Positions 5,101 to 7,693 of a DNA stretch of 7,693 bases are shown here, one piece after another (the first letter of the stretch is position 1; each line of letters begins with the position of its first letter). This stretch comes from an uncultured Acetatifactor sp. Lineage in GTDB: Bacteria > Bacillota > Clostridia > Lachnospirales > Lachnospiraceae. The position numbers and the translations under genes are program-made. The notes beneath the pieces are model-generated. The model was given only the letters and a program-made list of their open reading frames with translations. It was not told where the DNA came from and made no database searches. The stretch is taken from assembly GCA_910577035.1 (NCBI GenBank), contig CAJTKW010000004.1, positions 1 to 7,693 on the forward strand, written 5' to 3'.

Positions 5101-7693
5101 TACTACACGGAGCAGGGAGTGATACGACACATCTATGACGCGTTGGAAAAGTTCGGCTTCCATGGAGGCAATATCTTAGACCCTGCCATGGCTACCGGGA
5201 ACTTTTTCTCCGTCCTGCCGGAAAGCATGGCAGACTCCCGGCTGTACGGCGTGGAGATCGAACCCATTTCCGGGCATATCGCAAAACACCTTTACCCCGT
5301 TGCGGATATCCAGGTCACTGGCTTCGAGCATACCAGCCACCCGGATCAGTTCTTTGATGTAGTCATCGGCAACATCCCCTTCAATTCCATCAAGGTGGAC
5401 GACCCCAGATACAACCGTTATAACTTCCGCATCCATGATTATTTCCTGGCAAAATCCCTGGATAAGACACGTCCGGGTGGAATTGTGGCGGTCATCACGT
5501 CCAAATATACCATGGACAAGGCAAACTCCGGTAGCCGGAGATACCTGGCACAGCGGGCGGAACTTCTGGGAGCCATCCGCCTGCCCAACAATGCCTTTAA
5601 GCAGGTGGCGGGGACGGAGGCCACCACGGACATCCTGTTCCTAAAAAAGCGGGAACAGGAGATTGTGCCGGACGAGGCCAACAGTCCGTGGCTGTCAGTG
5701 GAGCAGAATGGGGACGGCATCCCCATGAATACCTGGTTCATCGACCACCCGGAGATGGTGCTGGGGAAGATGGTGTTTGATGAGAGCGTGTATGGCAATG
5801 AGAAAAGCACGGCTTGCCACCCCATACCGGGGGACGACCTGGACGAGCGGCTGGAACGTGCCGTCAGCTATCTGGAGGGAACCTACGAGGAGCCAGGACA
5901 GGAGGGGGACGTACCGCAGGCCGAGGGTGCTCCCGAAGTGAGATCCATCCCCGCAGACCCGGCAGTGCGCAACTTCTCCTATGCGCTGGCGGATGGGAAA
6001 TTATATTATCGGGAGCATTCCCGGATGTATGAGCAGGATATCACAGGAAGGAAAGCGGATCGCATCAAAGGGCTTGTGGAGATTACCCAGGCGGTACGCA
6101 GGCTCATAGATTTCCAGAACCAGGAGCAGGAAAGCCGGCCAGCGGCGGAATATGAGGCAGTCCTGCAGGAGCATATAAGAAATCTGAACCGGGTCTATGA
6201 CCGCTTTGTGAAGGAGTACGGCTACATCAATGCCTATGCCAATGTGACGGCGTTCTCCAGGGATGCCAACGCGCCGCTTCTGCGTTCCATTGAGAAGGAG
6301 AAGAAAGACGGAACAAGGGAAAACGGACAAAAAGATGTCCGTTATGAAAAGACCGCCATATTTTATAAGGCCACCATCCGGCCCAAAATCATGCCCACGA
6401 TGGTGGAATCCGCAGAAGAGGCATTAAAAGTCTCCCTGAACGTAAAGGGCAGGATTGACCTGGACTATATGGCGCAGCTATACCGGAGAGCGGATGGCAG
6501 GGAGGCTACAAAGGATGAAATCATAGAAGAACTGGGGGAACAGATTTACCAGGACCCGGTTCTGTATGCGGGGAACCCTTATGCCGGATGGCAGACCGCC
6601 GGGGAATATTTAAGCGGCTATGTAAAGGACAAGCTGGCGGAGGCGGTTATCAAAGCGGAGGAGGAGCCGGAGCGCTTCTCCCGGAACGTAGAAGCCCTGC
6701 GGACAGTGCAGCCCACGCCGCTGACACCCCAGGAGATCAGCTTTTCCTTGGGGACACCCTGGATACCCCTGGAGACTTACCAGGATTTTATGTATGAAAC
6801 ATTCAAGACCCAGGAGGGGAACAAATACGGGCGCCTGGCCACGGAACTGGAATTTTCCCGATACAGCGGCGTTTACTTCATTGCCAACAAAGGGAACGAA
6901 AGCGGTTCCGTCACCGCCTGCCAGGTCTACGGCACGGAGCGGATGAATGCCTATGAGATACTGGAGGCATCCCTGAACCTGCGGTTCGTGGAGGTGAAAG
7001 ACCGGGTGGAATATACAGACCCGGACACCGGCGAAGAAAAGGTGAAATATGTACTGAACAAAAAGGAGACCATCCTTGCCAGGGAGAAGCAGGCACAGAT
7101 CAAGGCGGAGTTCGAGCGGTGGCTCTTTGCGGAGCCGGAGCGGGCGGCAAGGCTGACAAAGCTGTACAACGACCGGTTCAACAACATCCGTCCCCGCACC
7201 TATGACGGCTCCGACCTGGTGTTGCCGGACTTATCGGAGGATATCCGGCTCCGTCCCCACCAGCTTGACGTGATAGCCCACGGACTGTACGGGGAGGGGA
7301 ACCTGCTCATGGCCCACGAGGTAGGGGCGGGAAAGACCTATGCCGCCATTGTGCTGGCCCATGAATTAAAGCGGCTGGGGAAAGTGACAAAGCCGCTGAT
7401 CGCTGTGCCGAACCATCTGGTAGGCCAGTGGTCTGACGCCTATATGGAACTGTACCCCAATGCCAACATTTTAGTGGCAGAGAAGAAGGATTTTCAGAAA
7501 CAGAACCGCCGCCGTTTTGTGAGCCGGATCGCCATCGGGGAGTATGACTGCATTATTATGGCCCACTCCAGCTTTGAACTGATCGGGTTATCCAGAGAGA
7601 GACAGCTGGCGGCCATGGAGACTGAACTGAACGAGGTGACAAGGGCCATTGACGAGCAGAAGGCTAGGGACGGAAAAAGCTGGTCCTTAAAGC
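2179..7693 (+). CDS. Giant DNA methyltransferase/SNF2-type helicase of a mobile element (3' end beyond window)
   Basis: The frame is open for 1838 codons with no stop before the window edge. Residues about 12-80 resemble the ArdC/LtrC-type N-terminal ssDNA-binding region (FYKRSFDNAVLIYAQKPDAT, then an RGAKSIAVID-like turn). Residues 256-382 are a Gly/Arg-rich linker that overlaps a second gene. Residues about 408-525 are a Glu/Pro/Gln-rich linker. A conserved accessory domain (HSEICGFFQRGN, from 554) follows, then an acidic stretch ending in QLSLF (730-734), a likely sliding-clamp motif. The methylase fold is at about 930-1158, with DPAMATGNFF (1001-1010) and NIPF (1065-1068). The helicase starts at about 1660, with RLRPHQ ending at 1695 and Walker A AHEVGAGKT (1712-1720). 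The DEAH-type motif II and the C-terminal helicase lobe must lie beyond 7693. Such proteins occur in Tn1549/CTn-like elements and are thought to act on element DNA; the precise role is unknown. Confidence 0.93.
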   Translation, partial: MSRETSLADLYRASVQEYTKTPAEWKGLLSCVARFYKRSFDNAVLIYAQKPDATQLGTFDEWHDKRVGRSINRGAKSIAVIDMVNPNASIKYLFDFMDTNGSVQSYRNLQKYLWELEEQYRPSVIMRFHEKYNTPTRSMDACLYHLVSRRVRDWLTPYMENFRVRDEESPLHGMPEDAVKAEFMGLVMESVAYTVFSKCGISTEMFGDDSFENISNYNTLQLFMALGSCTVSIARPILNEIYREIQDIKIERSKIYENRAIDELHIQTGRGRDAVSRNQGIREPADRPDIGGTVREPVEIVYDGEASPQAVGTGGTGQGKRSDPAGRPGGRAEKRGTDPGTAGSPPHAEHGGYHGESRPHEHDNERGGRDRDGRGGAESQITPASSSSPQTAKSPADGFKPSVGDFFVVPPRSQETVQAPQSDAGEIPAQKDEPITQLEQGAGPVQRQGEKAERETQSKPEPEQKSDEKLQSKAMPEQKSEEVSQPKAETEADPMQEMPEKPEAVENGNPETSGETKAETPPYSSGLLEEEEVSELLDMVLCADDLVPDARVWHSEICGFFQRGNSQEKKANALKLIYGELDEDYTIQDGGYQVHVLGQSEGIVFQADGGDYFYSYLELSKRIDALILGGVYPFSIEEESLDDFAIPDEREELEESRRNSESGSITENVEGQENFYDQEQPGTRQEVTVGQEPAEGEEQTQEETEEEAQIPEETPMLGEALMAEEEPDRQLSLFDMGMESGYEDNTGSGQDALLDTDKVPEQLLPFHEGERISYNGRVYEILQYLYDNRTVEIGDIGQLKNLNGFKIRERVPVTEIEGCQTVKDNYTDGEIAFMVETVVKGGEATAEQMVVLQAAVQTVQANEAHDRAVLEDFDRRTLQGFNYRYLEEHHLYDGGPKTKFQNNVAAIRLLKELEEQGRKATAEEQITLAKYVGWGGLANALTPGKSGWESQYEEIRQLLTEEEFQAAQESALTAYYTEQGVIRHIYDALEKFGFHGGNILDPAMATGNFFSVLPESMADSRLYGVEIEPISGHIAKHLYPVADIQVTGFEHTSHPDQFFDVVIGNIPFNSIKVDDPRYNRYNFRIHDYFLAKSLDKTRPGGIVAVITSKYTMDKANSGSRRYLAQRAELLGAIRLPNNAFKQVAGTEATTDILFLKKREQEIVPDEANSPWLSVEQNGDGIPMNTWFIDHPEMVLGKMVFDESVYGNEKSTACHPIPGDDLDERLERAVSYLEGTYEEPGQEGDVPQAEGAPEVRSIPADPAVRNFSYALADGKLYYREHSRMYEQDITGRKADRIKGLVEITQAVRRLIDFQNQEQESRPAAEYEAVLQEHIRNLNRVYDRFVKEYGYINAYANVTAFSRDANAPLLRSIEKEKKDGTRENGQKDVRYEKTAIFYKATIRPKIMPTMVESAEEALKVSLNVKGRIDLDYMAQLYRRADGREATKDEIIEELGEQIYQDPVLYAGNPYAGWQTAGEYLSGYVKDKLAEAVIKAEEEPERFSRNVEALRTVQPTPLTPQEISFSLGTPWIPLETYQDFMYETFKTQEGNKYGRLATELEFSRYSGVYFIANKGNESGSVTACQVYGTERMNAYEILEASLNLRFVEVKDRVEYTDPDTGEEKVKYVLNKKETILAREKQAQIKAEFERWLFAEPERAARLTKLYNDRFNNIRPRTYDGSDLVLPDLSEDIRLRPHQLDVIAHGLYGEGNLLMAHEVGAGKTYAAIVLAHELKRLGKVTKPLIAVPNHLVGQWSDAYMELYPNANILVAEKKDFQKQNRRRFVSRIAIGEYDCIIMAHSSFELIGLSRERQLAAMETELNEVTRAIDEQKARDGKSWSLK
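2212..2418 (+). other. ArdC/LtrC-like N-terminal domain of the giant protein
   Basis: Residues about 12-80 carry the pattern W..LL....FY..SF.NA.LI.AQ.P.AT....F..W....R.I.RGAK.I.VID. It is shared with the N-terminus of ArdC antirestriction proteins and with LtrC-like conjugative-element proteins. In ArdC this region binds single-stranded DNA. It suggests contact with incoming single-stranded element DNA, but the C-terminal metallopeptidase half of ArdC is not present here. Confidence 0.6.
2930..2937 (+). promoter_or_regulatory. Ribosome binding site of the nested tnpV-like ORF
   Basis: AAAGGAGC lies inside the giant gene, eight bases after its AAAGGAG core to the ATG at 2945, which is in the +1 frame relative to the giant ORF. 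It is a better Shine-Dalgarno/start pair than that of the giant gene itself, which starts at TTG. Confidence 0.7.
2945..3322 (+). CDS. tnpV: TnpV-like transposon protein nested in another frame of the giant gene
   Basis: A 125-aa ORF lying entirely within the giant gene in the +1 frame. It resembles the small TnpV family of Firmicutes mobile elements: YPEI at 20-23, the core VGRFGSRWKSYMMEKHPHRL at 36-55 (family pattern IGKYGxxRxxYLKEHR), then LVAQGRVNEVILQVDQEAE at 58-76 (pattern LLxSGKLNxHLxxIDEQA). It ends in a region like the family's MxWVxxMNxIRxxAEEIVLxELVY (here EAEETVMEEVVL at 111-122). Length matches the family's usual 115-125 aa. A strong AAAGGAG sits eight bases before ATG 2945, and a terminator-like hairpin starts 32 bases after the TAA. 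By hand count about 73% of its third codon positions are G or C, against about 36% for the giant frame over the same bases. TnpV function is unknown. The alternative is a decayed or fortuitous frame, but several independent signals agree. Confidence 0.72.
   Translation: MRTEPLMNFTYRQGEDGMLYPEIRVSENPQTDRISVGRFGSRWKSYMMEKHPHRLSELVAQGRVNEVILQVDQEAEQRKEALIQELLAARPMPNTEDTMERAGHMSMITKEAEETVMEEVVLKVR
3355..3399 (+). terminator. Intrinsic terminator-like hairpin inside the giant ORF
   Basis: AAATCGCC (3355-3362) pairs with GGCGATTT (3388-3395). Two G-T wobble pairs (3363/3387 and 3364/3386) lead into CAGATGG (3365-3371) paired with CCGTCTG (3379-3385, one wobble), closing a 7-nt loop. A run of seven T (3393-3399) follows. 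The shape is that of a Rho-independent terminator, 32 bp beyond the tnpV-like stop, yet in the giant frame it encodes residues 393-407. It may end tnpV transcripts and attenuate expression of the downstream methylase/helicase portion. Translating ribosomes of the giant frame would be expected to disrupt the hairpin. Confidence 0.72.
3562..3645 (+). repeat. Two imperfect 42-bp tandem repeats in the giant gene's linker
   Basis: Unit 1 (3562-3603) and unit 2 (3604-3645) begin with the same 17 bases, CCGGAACAGAAATCCGA, then diverge. They encode PEQKSDEKLQSKAM and PEQKSEEVSQPKAE. The period is 14 codons, so the frame is kept. This fits slippage-driven growth of a flexible, charged Pro/Glu/Gln/Lys linker. 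Confidence 0.75.
4366..4380 (+). other. QLSLF sliding-clamp-binding motif in the giant protein
   Basis: Residues 730-734 are QLSLF, followed by DMG, at the end of a long acidic, probably disordered stretch. QL(S/D)LF is the canonical bacterial beta-clamp (DnaN) binding pentapeptide. Placement in a flexible linker is typical of functional clamp motifs. Clamp binding is an inference from the motif only. Confidence 0.5.
4966..5652 (+). other. N6-adenine-type DNA methyltransferase domain of the giant protein
   Basis: Residues about 930-1158. The domain opens with KYVGWGG (930-936). Motif I is ILDPAMATGNFF (999-1010), the SAM-binding loop, where related enzymes usually read DPSxGxGxFF. VIGNIPF (1062-1068) takes the place of the catalytic (D/N)PP(Y/F) motif IV, and a conserved HDYFLAKSLDKTRPGG.VAVITS strand-helix unit follows. 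The fold is clear. Whether the altered motifs I and IV still methylate DNA cannot be judged from sequence alone. Confidence 0.75.
7156..7693 (+). other. N-terminal part of the SNF2/superfamily II helicase domain (truncated by the window)
   Basis: The segment opens with YNDRFNNIRPRTYDG (1663-1677), then RLRPHQ (ending at 1695), and Walker A AHEVGAGKT with K1719. The motif Ia region reads LIAVPNHLVGQW, followed by NANILVAEKKDF. This arrangement is typical of the phage/element SNF2-like helicases fused to methylases. A charged coiled-coil-like insertion (ERQLAAMETELNEVTRAIDE) begins near the end. Motif II and everything after it is outside the window. Confidence 0.85.

Noticed and set aside
6322..6343. 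Inverted repeat AACGGAC / GTCCGTT inside the giant gene
   Set aside because: A 7-bp stem with an 8-nt loop, no T-run and no gene boundary nearby. Short hairpins like this are expected by chance in several kilobases.

Overview
The window reads as the maintenance end of an integrative/conjugative or plasmid-like element from a low-to-mid GC Firmicute, most likely a gut Clostridia/Lachnospiraceae-type host. This rests on strong AGGAGG-type ribosome binding sites, frequent TTG starts, AGA/AGG/ATA codon use, and the gene set. That set is a ParA ATPase, a ParB-like protein and one giant DNA methyltransferase/SNF2-type helicase of the kind carried by Tn1549/CTn-like elements. All supported genes are on the + strand. 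No integrase, relaxase, tRNA, rRNA or CRISPR is visible.

Layout. Positions 1-112 hold the tail of an unidentified reading frame that ends inside a long hairpin (64-120) followed by a short T-rich stretch, probably a terminator. Positions 120-233 are non-coding and carry short direct and inverted repeats, a plausible place for the parAB promoter and operator. parA (234-1043) overlaps parB (TTG start, 1036-2103). A possible 28-codon ORF (2096-2182) bridges parB to the giant gene, which also starts with TTG (2179) and runs off the window end after 1838 codons. Each of these four frames overlaps the next by a few bases, which suggests one translationally coupled operon. ParA and ParB would handle segregation or copy maintenance of the element. 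The giant protein (ArdC-like N-terminus, N6-adenine-type methylase fold, helicase core) probably acts on element DNA during transfer, replication or establishment, but its exact job is not known to me.

The most unusual part is 2930-3399, inside the giant gene. A second gene lies in the +1 frame relative to it: a strong ribosome binding site, then a 125-aa TnpV-like ORF (2945-3322), then 32 bp later a textbook intrinsic-terminator structure (3355-3399). The giant ORF stays open through all of this, but here its product is only a Gly/Arg-rich linker, and the GC-rich third-position signal moves to the TnpV frame. Complete expression signals for a small gene are therefore nested inside a long ORF that also reads straight through them. 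Other points worth a look are a nearly perfect 25-bp palindrome inside parB (a parS candidate), a canonical QLSLF sliding-clamp-binding pentapeptide in the giant protein, and atypical methylase motifs.
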